Assembly: GCF_963583255.1 (NCBI RefSeq)
Contig: NC_084805.1
Span: forward strand, 7,804,827 to 7,868,826
Source of the DNA: Pyrus communis
Taxonomy: Eukaryota > Streptophyta > Magnoliopsida > Rosales > Rosaceae
DNA length: 64,000 bases
Reading direction: 5' to 3'
In this document: piece after piece, positions 38,555 to 49,489 of the stretch
Numbering within the stretch: the first letter of the stretch is position 1
Layout: each line of letters starts with the position of its first letter
The notes under the pieces: model-generated
Told to the model about the DNA's origin: nothing
What the model saw: only the letters and a program-made list of their open reading frames with translations
The model's database searches: none
Made by a program: the position numbers and the translations under genes

Positions 38555-39140
38555 CTCTCATGTTAAAGAATTGAAAGATCTTCTTAGGATAGGATAATGC
38601 TCTGCGAGTCGTCTTCTTCAAGACGGAGCAAAAAACATGTAGCCAACGATCACTTATGGACAATATATACAAAAATACTGATGGAGGGAGGTTTCCAAAC
38701 ACGAAACATCTTAAGCAGCAAAGTGTTTATAAAAGACTATCCCTTCAACAATTTTCCTTGTGATGGTATGGTATGGTTGTGGAGTTCTCAATGAAAGATA
38801 TTGATGGCCGTGATATGAAGGGTATGATTGATATACCTGTTATTTTATATCCATCGTATTCCATAGTAAAAGGGGAAGAGGGTGGGTGAGAATTAGTGGA
38901 ATAGAAAATAATGAAAGCTATATGGCGGATGGTGGAAGAGGATGAGTGGTTGAATGTAGTTTTGGAGCAAACAATGATGACGGTGAGCCTATGATCCAAT
39001 GTGATGAATGTCAGCATTGGTATCATAATGCATGTTGTGGTCTAAATTCATTGACGAAGCATAATGGGTATTGGAGATGTCTAGATTGTATGCTTTTGCC
39101 CTCAGATATTGACAACTTTAATCTCCTACTGGCAATGCCT
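38555..39140 (+). pseudogene. PHD-finger gene fragment, inverted right arm
   Basis: It is the reverse copy of the minus-strand PHD gene. The frame at 38946-39120 keeps the zinc ligands lost in the other arm (IQCDECQHWYHNACCGLNS) but has CSF where CSC is expected, so a different ligand is lost. The upstream part (VFIKDYPFNNFPCDGM at about 38720) is frameshifted, and about 70 bp including the join between the two halves are deleted. Neither arm encodes a complete finger. Confidence 0.75.
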
Positions 39141-39250
39141 CAGGCGCACATTGGTCACCTAGGCGAGTTTCCACCCACTCCTAGAAAACAGAGGCAAAAT
39201 TGCTGCCGCCTAGGGGCGCCTCGAGGCGAGTTTTTTAAAACACTGATCAA
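39130..39250. repeat. CCTAGGCG-rich palindromic repeat at the arm end
   Basis: GCCTCAGGCGCACATTGG, CACCTAGGCGAG and GCCTAGGGGCGCCTCGAGGC are followed by TTTTTTAAAACACTG. Such CCTAGGCG-rich ends recur in plant MITE-like repeats. A related piece is at about 49252-49300. Confidence 0.6.
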
Positions 39251-39479
39251 AATCAAAATGAAAACATCAATACATAACTATAATATGGAAGAGCAAAAAA
39301 ATTAAAATAAACATCAGTCCAGAAATTCAATAATTTGGTAGCAAAAAAAAAATCAATCCCCAATATAAACATCAATCAATTTACAGGTTGAATTAAAAAG
39401 GAACAAAATCAAGGCCGTTGAATACAGCCTACAATTTATGTTTGACAAGAAGCTAGAGAGAGGCTCATTATCTTCTACT

Positions 39480-40580
39480 GTGTTGGCTATATCTCAACTG
39501 GATAAATTAAAGTCATACTTCTACTCTCAAATTTGACGGTGGTTACATATCCGAGTAACGGTTGGTAATGGAAATCCCACCCACCATGAATATCAGATAA
39601 AATAACTATACAAGTAAAAGAAAAATGAAAATATAGACAAACTGAAACATACTCCAGCACATCTGCGTTAGTTGGCAATAGCAGTGTGCTGATTACCTGC
39701 CCCGGAGTTACGGACAAGCTTAACCATAGCTCCCCTTCTCTTTTATCAACTCTGTTAATGCTTATAGCATAGCTGCGCATCAGGTTGCTAAGTTTCTGGC
39801 CCTCCGAACTACAAAGACTACCTTCACCACTCTGTGAGCTCACTTAGTGGCAAGCAAACAGTATCAAATTAGTGATCGACCTCTATCTCAGTCTCCTCTG
39901 GGTTTTTATTTCGTTCAGTCATTTTCACAAAACATCACAATGGCGGCACAAGACTATGCAGTCACAATCCTAAACTCTAAACCCTTATTAAGTCTAATTT
40001 AAGTATGCATTACTGACAATTTTGAAGTTGCCAGTCTTTTCCATTAGTTGAAATTATACACAAGACTCGAAGAAAACAATATCCACCAATACAACTAGAA
40101 CAGTAGAGCAATAGAAACAAACTTAAACATTTACACACCTGATGAGCTGCAGTAATTCCAAGAAGGATCAGTTTCGGATTGACCTTCCAAAACTGTGCAG
40201 GTCGTCATGTAGAGGGGAACTCGTCTTACACCTAGATTGTTCTTGTGTAAAATTTGCAGGTCGACACACCATCATGTATTTCATTGCAAAGATCTAAGAA
40301 TCTCTCAGTATTTTCGTAAAACGACCCTTCAAAGGCTAATGGTAAATCTTCGATCAAAGCTCTGAAGCTGCAATTGCTGAAATCGATACAGACAGAACTT
40401 TCATGAGGAAGGAAGATTATAAAAATTATCAAAATTCAATAAATTGTAAAGAGAGCTGACTTGTTGGCCATACAAGTTCTTAAAATATTCAAACACGCAC
40501 AATAATTACGTTGGGCTGAGGCTGAGGATCATCCAAGAATGTCATAAGCCTGTCGCCCACCTCAGGTTGTTCCATGATAC
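39480..40580 (-). pseudogene. Exons of an unidentified multi-exon gene (possibly intact 5' part)
   Basis: On the minus strand these pieces lie in gene order. Exon 1: start at about 40575, EQPEVGDRLMTFLDDPQPQP, then a GT donor. Exon 2: about 40395-40260, CSFRALIEDLPLAFEGSFYE, then FLDLCNEIHDG. Exon 3: about 40190-40140, NPKLILLGITAAHQ, then a donor. Exon 4: 39843 to about 39660, GQKLSNLMRSYAISINRVDK, then GELWLSLSVTPGQVISTLLL, then a donor after ADVLE. I do not recognise the family. Exons 1-2 recur at 56930-57500. The PHD-finger exons at 36.8-38.5 kb are on the same strand further downstream and could belong to the same transcript; that is an inference. A gene model needs RNA evidence. Confidence 0.45.
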
Positions 40581-40705
40581 TGAAATTTCACAAAAACCGA
40601 AAAGATTAAGGGTTCGAACCCATAATGAAATTAAAATTTGAACCCATTGCACAACATTATGTGCACTGATCTATTTGCCAAACAAACCAGAAAGAAAATG
40701 CAATT

Positions 40706-41067
40706 TGTTGTAAAATCGACAGTATGTGTGCAGAATAAATGAAACAAAACACAATATTTACGAGGTTCCTCTACAGTCAGTGTGACTAGAGTACGTCATC
40801 GAGACAAGATGTTTTTATTTATAATCTAGAATAATAAGAGTACAAAAATAACTCTCTCTATTCTCTCATCTCTTCTTCCTCTCTTTTTCCTCTATTTTAT
40901 GTTGTTCTTCTCTTTGGCCATCCTTATATAGGCAAATGAATAGGCAACATATTAAATCAATACCTACCACACTCACTTAATGCCTTTACCTACTACACTC
41001 ATTAAGTCTTCACCTACTGCACCAACTACATAGTGGACATCCATATTTAACATGCATTTTTACAACA
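40706..41067 (-). repeat. Left (3') LTR of the 6.5-kb Copia element
   Basis: 362 bp, TGTTGTAAAA...TTTTTACAACA. It aligns with 46876-47222 over its full length with obvious but moderate divergence, including a CCTCTTTTTCCTCT-type indel. Confidence 0.92.
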
Positions 41068-41879
41068 CTCTCCTTTGGATGGCCATATGTCAATATTGGT
41101 TGCCTCTTTAAAATCTTGATTTGTTTTGGATGCTCCTCCTGATAAGTATTTCCTCCTGATTTCAAAAATTCTTTAGGCTAATGCGTATCGATGCTATATT
41201 TGAACTTATGTGGGCTCATCATTGATCATTCTGCTTGAGGCTCTTGCATAGCAGAAGTGGTGTGCAACCTTTGCCTTTGAATGATCCTTCAAAACATCGC
41301 TTCTCAACGACTTATCCATACTTGGCAACTTCAATGTAAAGAGTCAACATCATATCAACTATTATGAGGTATTTGCTTAGGAAATCTGAGACAAAACAAC
41401 AAATGAAGATGACTACTCTAGATTAATGCAAGGTAAGCAATCAGGGAAGGGGTTGCAGGCAATCAGTTCCAGATTGGAAGTTTGATTTCAAGTTCTAACT
41501 GATTTCTCTATTTCTTCTTATCTTGCATGTAAGCGCAATGACAAAGGAAAAGACAAGGAATAAGCATGATTTAAGATACTTTTACTTTTGACCCTAACGA
41601 TATGAAAATAGTATAATGTTTTCATACTGATACAAAACTTCTCGATCAAAAATATTTTCTTGCTGAGGAAATGAGTTGAGCATTTTGAGTGACTTGGTTG
41701 AATAGGTATTCTCAGAGAGGAAGAAGACTGAGAATTTCAAGATGCTTCATTGAAAATTCACTCTCGGAGAGGAGGAAAAGTTAGGCATTCTTGCAGGTCT
41801 GCCTTGCCATAGATGACGGAGGTCGACATATATAGGGATTTAAGCAAGTAGTCGTGTTTTTCCTTTACTCTTATCGGCA

Positions 41880-42960
41880 ATTATGGTGTAATTGGAACTA
41901 CAAAATTCACGCATTGCAACATTGTTAGATATCTTTGAAAAAGTTGCCTGTGATATTCGAAAAGTGGAGATTGCGTCTAAAAAGTGCCTACGAACTTTAT
42001 TCAGGAAAATCTGGTTTTTGAAATTTGGAAAGCGGTGCCTCTTTGATTTTTAAACAAGTGGCCATGTTGCCTCTTCTTTTATAAAGGCATCAATTGTGTT
42101 CAAAAGCACGCTCAGAAAGTTGCTGCCTGTAGAAATTTCCCCTTTTTGCACTTCTGAAATTTCAATTTATCTGACCTCCTTTTCCATTATCATTTATGAA
42201 AATGGCTAACCTATATGATCGTCGATTTAATTTGAATGTTGTGGGAGATGTAGACATGTCTCCTTAAGACAATATATGGCAACCATCCTTCTTATCCTGT
42301 AATTGTCCTCTTATGGTTGGGGCCTCTATGATGAAAAATGACATAAACGCTGCAGTGGTAGCTAGGAATCTTCTCACTCCTAAGGATAACAGGATACTTT
42401 CAAGACAGTCCGATGAATTGACTGTTTAAGACTCTCTAGCTTTCAGTGTTCAGTGTGCGAGCTTTGTTTCCAATATGGGCCAACGTCTACTTGCTCGAAC
42501 TCACCAAGTTGACTCATTAATGATGAGGTGGTAAGTCTTAGACATGAGGTTAGAGGGCTCAAGCACAAGAATAGAGAGTTGCACATGCTTGCAAATAATT
42601 ACTCAACGAACATGAAAAGAAAGCTTGACCAGCTGCAGGAATCTAAAAGTCGGATTCAAAGTGATCATCAGATGTTTGTGGCTTTATTCCAAAGGCACCA
42701 ATTGTCTTTGCCATCTGGAGTTTTACTAATTATTGAGACTTCAAACAATCAACCTCCAGTGCCTCTTCTTTCTGGAGTTTCGCTAAGTACTGAGGCGTCA
42801 CATGATCAACCTGGAGTTTCGCTAAGTACTGAGGTGTCACATGATCAATCTCCAGTGCCTGCCAAGCACTTAAAGCTTCACATGATCTGTCTCCAGTGCC
42901 TTCTCCTTCTAGGGTTCTACCAAATAATGTATGTATAAAAATTTCTTTCCTTATGCCTGA
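41880..42960 (+). mobile_element. Retroelement-derived coiled-coil ORF segment, plus strand
   Basis: The frame at 42528-42938 reads SLRHEVRGLKHKNRELHMLA, then NYSTNMKRKLDQLQES, a heptad-rich coiled coil. Then come imperfect repeats of a STEASHDQ-PVP-LLSGVSL type. Upstream (42197-42520) a frameshifted continuation includes PLMVGASMMKNDI-like text. The orientation is opposite to the host Copia element. It resembles a repeated non-autonomous retroelement protein that I associate with Rosaceae genomes, and the family name is unknown to me. It is not a host gene. Confidence 0.5.
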
Positions 42961-43014
42961 AAACTTATATTCCAGCTTGTTAGATATAGAAACCCATGGA
43001 AACTTCTGGTTCCA

Positions 43015-43120
43015 TAATCAATAAATAAATAAGGAAACGATGAAATATTCTAGTTACAAGAATATAAATCAATGAACCTATGAAATATTCTAGTTCCAAG
43101 AATATAAATCAATGAACCTC
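43015..43120. repeat. Tandem duplication of about 50 bp
   Basis: GAAATATTCTAGTT-CAAGAA, then TATAAATCAATGAACC, occurs twice (about 43042 and 43080). Confidence 0.8.
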
Positions 43121-44609
43121 TTAACGGATAAGAATAGTGTCATGCTAAATACAATAAAGCATATACTTCACTAAGATGTGGTACTTTTGGACCAAATATC
43201 AAATTATGTTTTCCCTCACGAAGATAATTGATCCTTAGTGTCTAAATATTGGTTAATCATTTGAGTATTCAACTCATAATCTTCAATTCATATGGTTCTT
43301 TAATATCATAAACATCATGGATAAGATAATCTAATATTATCAACTATTGCAAGAGATTTAGTATGTTGCAACAATATCATAATGATAGTACTCACTAAGG
43401 CAATTTATATCATCCACTGATATTGAGTACATAATTTGTGCTTTACCCTTCTAGGGCTTACTTCAAGCAACTTGAATCATTCATGGATTTTCTACACTTC
43501 ATGACACATTCTCCTTTTAGAACTTATAACTGAGCAATTTGCTCCCATGTATACTTGAGTGATTTACTTATGGAGATATGATGTGGGCATCTCATAACCC
43601 TTCGTATATAATTCTTCATTCATATGAACTCATTTACAGGAGTATAATTTCAGGTTTCATTTAGTAACCTTGTGTCATATCATGTGTGGTGTATTTCTCT
43701 GTATTACAAATGCTCATATGTAACCTCCTTGGTTCAACATCTTTTGGCTATTTGTATTATATATAAATATATGGGTCCATTTTTCCACATTCTTACAAAA
43801 TTATAATAAAATTGCCTTTCTCCGTTTTTGGCCAATGATTTTTCCTTTCGTCGACGAAAAAAGAACGAGACTCAATATCAACACAGCTCATTGATGAATT
43901 TAGTAGCTACTTGTAAAAACCAAAATTACCATTGGTTATCATCAATCCGTGATCCCATATTCTTATGTGCTTGCGCATGCATAAAAGCTTTTCATTTATT
44001 TGGATATTCATTGCTTCTTCAAGGGCATTACATTATCTCTTCCAAGATAATCATAGTTTAGAGAATGTGGCATAACCTTCTCTTGAGCGTTATAAAGCTA
44101 GGATTTTAATCTCCACTTTCGGAAATTGAGTCATTGGAACCTATACATTTATTATGCTTGATGCATGAGACATCAAAATTCCTATGTCCGCATATTATCC
44201 TTTCTGGGATGTGTATCCATGCAACGACTGTCATGCTTCTAGCATGCAAAAGTTATGCTTCGGGAATGCAATAGTTTAGTAGTGCCATATTCTTCTTCTT
44301 TTGAAGGACTGAATCTTTTGAGTCCGAGGGTTTGCCATGCTTCAGGCGTGCAATAGATAAATCATTTGCTGCCATATTATTTTGTCCAACAAGGACATCA
44401 ATTCTTGTAGGCACATTTGCAGCTAGTATATGTGATTTACCACTTTCGTTGCATCATTAAATAGGCATTTAATTGGCAATACTTTGAAGAAGAACAGTTA
44501 TTCTCACTTCATTTTCAAATTGATTGCTTTCTAAATCAAAATAAGACAAAATGGGTACATGCCACAACAATTCTCGTCATTCTTCTGGAATGGCCTTTTC
44601 TCCCCCTAA

Positions 44610-45017
44610 GACCAACTCCAATGGTGGGCTAAAAGCCAAATTACCTCCCAAAATTTCCCCCCAAACCCACTCCAACCCAAGGGGAAATTTTAAGTTAAAA
44701 GCTAAATGCTAATAAACCAATGCCAAATTCCCCCCGAAATTTAGCCCAGAAATCGGGGTGGACTCTACCCAATATTTATCGGAATTTAAATTTTTTTAGA
44801 TTAAAATGTTCATAAAATTAATTTACGATAGCTTACATATTTATTTTTAAAAAAAAATTAATTTAACAAAAAAAAAATTAGCCTAAGTTCATTCTTTAAT
44901 AATATCAGGCTAAAATTTTAGGGTAGAACGGTTGGAGTAGAAAAACTGTTTTTGGGCTAAAAGCTAAATTTTTCGGGCTAAAAAATTTGACTTTTAGCCC
45001 AACCATTGGAGACGGTC
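44610..45017 (-). mobile_element. Tourist-like MITE, copy 2 (408 bp), inside the Copia element
   Basis: It begins GACCAACTCCAATGGTGG and ends ACCATTGGAGACGGTC, with TAA at 44607-44609 and 45018-45020. It is the same family as 31462-31862 but in reverse orientation. It splits the integrase region of the host element, so it inserted later. Confidence 0.9.
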
Positions 45018-45529
45018 TAACGGTGGGAAAATTGTCTTATCAAAATGACAGTCCGCAAACCGTGCGGTAAACATATCCCCAGTCAAGAGTTTCAAATATT
45101 GAATGATAGATGGTGAATAAATCCAACATAAATTTCCAATCTGCGATGATGCCTCATTTTAGTACGTTGTGGCAGTGCAATAGGTATATAGACAACACAA
45201 CCAAAAACTTGTAAATGTGTAATCTTTGGCTGGTGCCCAAACACGAGTTGTACTGAGAAGTATTAATGATTGGCAACAGGTCTCAACCGAACTAATAATG
45301 CATCATGTAAAATGGCATGTCCCCATGTAGAAAACTGGCAATTTGTTTTCATGAGCAGAGTGCGTGTAATCAATATCATCTACTTAATAAATGCTTTTAC
45401 TAAACCATTTTGAGTATGGACATGAGGAACATGGTGTTCAACATTAATGTCCAGTGACATGCAATAATCATCAAAAACTTTGAGATGTAAACTCTCCAAC
45501 AAATATACATGGATTATATCATCATTTAC

Positions 45530-45835
45530 ATGAATCAAGGAACTTCCCGTCCTTATTTAATAGTCTGTGAACTGAGACTCTTATGGTCTTTATTACAATT
45601 AAGTTATGGCACTACGACACTTCAAACTTACGATACTCATCAAGGAACTTCATGTTTGATCTTGAGGATCAAGGGACTTCATGCCCAATCTTTTTGTATG
45701 ATGAAGATCAAGGAAATTCAGGTCCAATCTTTTTACATGATGGAACTTCGGGTCCAATCATTTTATATGATAAAGATCGAGAAACTGCAGGTTCTGATCT
45801 AATCAAGGAACTTCGGGTCCTGTATATACTCATCA
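45530..45835. repeat. Imperfect minisatellite, GGAACTTCGGGTCC-type unit
   Basis: Six to eight variants of a 30-45 bp unit (GATCAAGGAACTTC-GGTCC, then AATCTTTT-TATGATGAA) lie inside the 5' leader of the Copia element. The overlapping frames on both strands are by-products. Confidence 0.75.
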
Positions 45836-45859
45836 TAACAAAAAGAGGTACAATAAGTA

Positions 45860-46085
45860 AATTAAAGTAATAGGTGGTAATTCCAACCATGGTAAATAAA
45901 TTGCCTTTAAGTAAATAAAGCTTGTGACAGGTGCTTTAATTCAGCACCATTCACATAAATAAATAAAAACTTAAAGCAAAGACGATAATTCCACCCACTG
46001 TAAATAAATTGCTTTTAAATAAATGGAACTTGTGAAAGGGCTTTAAAACAGCACCATTCGCATAAATAAAGCAATAATAAAAAAG
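45860..46085. repeat. Tandem duplication of about 115 bp
   Basis: Two copies with AATTCCA-CCA-GTAAATAAATTGC, then CAGCACCATTC-CATAAATAAA (about 45880 and 45990). Confidence 0.8.
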
Positions 46086-46875
46086 GGTGATGATTAAGTT
46101 TCCATCTTTTATTTTTTCTTTTCCTTTTCTTTGTATATGTTACTTTCTTTTGTTTCATCCTTTTTATTTTATTTTATTTTTAGAACTCTTAAGTCTTTTT
46201 AGTTACCCAAGAAGTGACAGTAACAATAAGTCTCAATTTGTGTTCCTCCTCTGGTCAGTTTCAAAAGAGTCAAAATGGTTCCCATAAGTTTTGGAGTCAA
46301 GAGTAGTGCCTGCAACTTATAAGAAGATCAAATCGTTATATTTAACTCAAATTTTAATATGATGGATAAGAGAATACCGAACAACTTTCGTGAAGAAACG
46401 GTTTCGATCTGAGCTACTGAAAAATGAGTTTTGGTACTCATAAGATGGCTATCTAGTTTTCTGCGAAATTAGAAACTGGGTAGGTGTTTCAAACATCTGC
46501 AACGATTTCACCGTTAGAATTTTCTGAAAATTTGATATGTTATAGGTACTGGACGGACGAACAACTTTCAAGAAGAAAGAAAGTATTTCAATCTAAGGTC
46601 AGCATGTTGGAGTTTAGAGGCTATTTACATGGCTGTCAGATTTTCTACGAATTTTGAATCTGTACCATTTTGCTTTTGCAAAGGATGATATACAATCATA
46701 CAACAAGATATATAGTCGCTTCAAGAAAATCAGTAGTACAGAGATTTGAAGATGAAATGAAAAGATTGTCTTATCTGTGAGATTCCAGCTGACAGATGTG
46801 AGAGGTAGGTAGTGCTTCATCGGACTTATGGCGTTGTGCTTTCCACTAACACAAGAGCTTTTCGTGCTGATAATG

Positions 46876-47222
46876 TGTTGTAAAATTGGCAATATGTGTG
46901 CAGTGGAATAAATTAAACAAGACACAATATTTACAAGGTTCCTCTACAATCAGTGTGACTGGTGTACATCATCGGGGCAACAGTGATGCTTTCATTTATA
47001 ATCTGAAATAATAGGAGTACAAATATAACTATCTCTATCCTCTCATCTTTTCTTCCTCTCTTTTATGTTGTTCTTCTCTTCTTACACTTTGGCCTTCCTT
47101 ATATAGGCAAATAAATAGGCAAGATTTTAAATAAATACCTACCACCTACTACACCATTAAGGCTTCACCTACTACATCCACTACATAGTGGATATGCATA
47201 TTTACCATGCATTTTTACAACA
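46876..47222 (-). repeat. Right (5') LTR of the 6.5-kb Copia element
   Basis: 347 bp with the same termini as the left LTR. The minus-strand TATA box is at about 47098-47105 (plus strand TTATATAGG). Confidence 0.92.
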
Positions 47223-47373
47223 CAATTAGCCGAATTTAAAGGTACAAATTTTTCATCTAAATGAGACAACCCTATTGATTTCTCGAAAAAGACAATAAAC
47301 AATCCAATAGAAAAAGAAAAGTATTGAAGTGGAAGAATAAATGTATACCAAAAACTATTTCCCGAGTAATTAA

Positions 47374-49250
47374 TGTTAGGCCTCTAGTTTGGACTATCAC
47401 TTATATCATAAGGTGTTGATGAAGTTGGAATTAGATTAGTTTTGAATTGGACTATCACTTATAACATAAACTTTTATTATGTCTATATAAAATGGCTATT
47501 GTACTAGTTTTGAATTGGGAGCAAAACAATAAATTTCTACACATTCAAGGAGTTAGAGTGATAGAATATTGCAAAGTGTGTGCAAGAGAAAAGAAAAGTG
47601 ATAAGAGTGTATTCCATGTTCTCATTCTTTCAAGTTCATAGTCAAGTCTTAATCCTAGAGCCTTGGCAAGATTATTGGTTGTAATCATTGTTGATATAGT
47701 GAAAGATTGTTGTTGTTGTCTCATGGATGCAGGTACATATAGTCGAACCATGTAAATTCGTGGTGTTATTTACCTTGGTTATTTGTTTTCAATTTCCGAG
47801 TTTGTTTTGTTTTTCCTATTCTTGAAGGTGATATTCACACGTGGTATCAGAGCCAAGTTTGGCTGATATCAGTTTAGAATGGAGGGTGCGATTACGATGA
47901 AACTCACATTCTCCAACTAAGTTACGTGGAATTCAAGAATGGAGGACATGCGTTACTGAAGGTGTTAAGATCAAGCCAACAAGCATATCTATTACGGATT
48001 GGACCAAGATGAATATGAGTGATGTTTTCCAGAAAAAAAAAAAGTCTATAATTGCCATTGCGAATAATGATGGTAATTCTGATGAGGGAGAGCCTGGTCA
48101 AGATAAGTCTGATTAAGTAGAGCTTGGTAAAAAAGAAGTTCAATCAGAGGGATTCTGATCATGAGTAGTTCAATTAGGGGGAGCTTAGTTATGAGTAGTT
48201 CAATTAGAAGGAGTATGGTCATAAGTAGTTCAATCAGTGAGAGCCTGGTTATGAGAAGTTCAATCAATAAGAGCTTGATCAAGAGAAGCAATCATATTTT
48301 CAGTATACCTTCCTCATGGTCTAGAAATGGAGATTGTTGAGTTTTTCCAACCCATTATAAGTTGTCCTAAGTCTATTGGGAATTATTATCTTAGATGATT
48401 ATATTCTTTTCACAATTGAAGTTGTTTCTCAATTGGAGTTGCTTTCCCAATTGGATTTAGTTTCTCAGTTAGAGAAAGATTCATAACTAGATCCCAATTA
48501 GGATTAGTAATCCTTATTGAAGGAACTTTTATTATGTCTATAATAAGGGGCTATTGTACTAGTTTTGAAATTGGAGCAAAATAATAAATTTGTATACACT
48601 CAAGGAGTTAAGAGTGAGAATATTGTAAAGTGTGTGCAAGAGAAAAGAAATGAGGTAAGAGTGTATTTCTTGTTCTCATTCTTTCAAGTTTAACGTCAAG
48701 TCTTAATTTAGAGGCTTGGCAAGATTATTGGTTGTAATCATTATTGATATAGTAAAAGATTGTTGTTGTCCTGTGGACGTAGGCACATATAACCGAACCA
48801 CGTAAATTCTTGGTGTTATTTATCTTGGTTATTTGTTCTCGATTTCTGAGTTTGTTTTGTTTTTCCCATTCTTAAAGGCGATATTCACAAGTGGTATCAG
48901 AGCCAAGTTTGGCTGATATCCGCTTAGAATGGAAAGTGCGATTACGATGAACTCACCCGCTCTACTTGAGTCACATGGAATTCAAGAATGGAAGATATGC
49001 ATTACTGAAGATGTTAAGATCAAGCCAGCAAGCATGTCTGATGATGATTGGATCAAGATGAAGATGAGCAATGTTTTCTGGCTAATAAGTCTACAATCAC
49101 CTTTGCCAATGATGATGGTAGTTTTGATCAAGGGGAGCCTAGTCAAGAAAAGTATAATTAAGAGAAGCTTGGTCAAAAGAGAAGTTCAATTAGAGGGATT
49201 CTGGTCATGAGTAGTTCAATTAGGGGGAGATTGGTTATAAGTAGTTCAAT
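47374..49250 (+). mobile_element. Tandem LTR array with very short internal regions
   Basis: LTR A (47374-47839, 5' part diverged) is followed by the primer site TGGTATCAGAGCC (47842-47854) and about 490 bp of internal sequence. LTR B (48335-48889, starts TGTTGAGTTTTTCC) follows, then a second TGGTATCAGAGCC (48892-48904) and another internal stretch to about 49250. Internal parts start with a gag-like beginning (48929: MESAITMNSPALLESHGIQE) and end in 30-bp repeats. A third LTR is missing. Either a deletion derivative of a Copia element or a small non-autonomous element that recombined into LTR-int-LTR-int. Confidence 0.75.
48100..48290. repeat. 30-bp tandem repeats in the short internal region
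   Basis: Five to six units of the type GAGTAGTTCAATTAGGGGGA, then GCTTAGTTAT, with substitutions. A related shorter array lies at 49125-49250 behind LTR B. The minus-strand frames here (LLLIELLITRLSLIELL-like) are translations of the repeat. Confidence 0.85.
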
Positions 49251-49251
49251 T

Positions 49252-49300
49252 AGACGCCTCAGGCACACCTTGGCCGCCTAGGAGCTATATGCTCACCAGC
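49252..49300. repeat. CCTAGGCG-type repeat fragment
   Basis: GCCTCAGGCACACCTTGG, then CCGCCTAGGAGC, matches the start of the repeat at 39130-39165. Confidence 0.55.
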
Positions 49301-49489
49301 CATTTTTGCGGATGATTATACTTTCCAAGAAAAGCCGTTTAAAAGCCTTTTTGGTATGTCCCTTAGACACCTCTCTTTGACTTTGTCTATATAAGTGGGG
49401 AGCTTGTTAAGCACTTCCTTTCTTGCTGCCCACTACTTGAACACCTCTGTATCTCTGGCTCGAAAGACTACATGAATTTGGAGGTTTCC

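Larger units (their letters stand above)
40706..47222 (-). mobile_element. Copia-type LTR retrotransposon with both LTRs (6.5 kb)
   Basis: LTRs at 40706-41067 and 46876-47222 begin TGTTGTAAAA and end TTTTTACAACA. CAATT flanks both sides (40701-40705 and 47223-47227). The LTR promoter TATATAAGG reads on the minus strand, so the 5' LTR is the right one. Beside it TTATCAGCACGAAAAGC is the likely primer site, and the tract CCAAAGGAGAG precedes the left LTR. Minus-strand integrase sequence (about 45500-45100; HTQNGLVKAFIKQM, WGHAILH, HLQVFGCVVYIP) identifies Copia. RT and RNase H are not recognisable in 43000-44600. It carries a MITE (44610-45017) and unrelated coiled-coil sequence (41.9-42.9 kb), so it is dead. 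Confidence 0.88.

Noticed and set aside
48100..48290. CRISPR-like array
   Set aside because: The 30-bp units are contiguous tandem repeats without unique spacers, in a plant retroelement.
47922..48291. Leu/Ile-rich minus-strand proteins
   Set aside because: Translation of the 30-bp tandem repeat, not membrane proteins.
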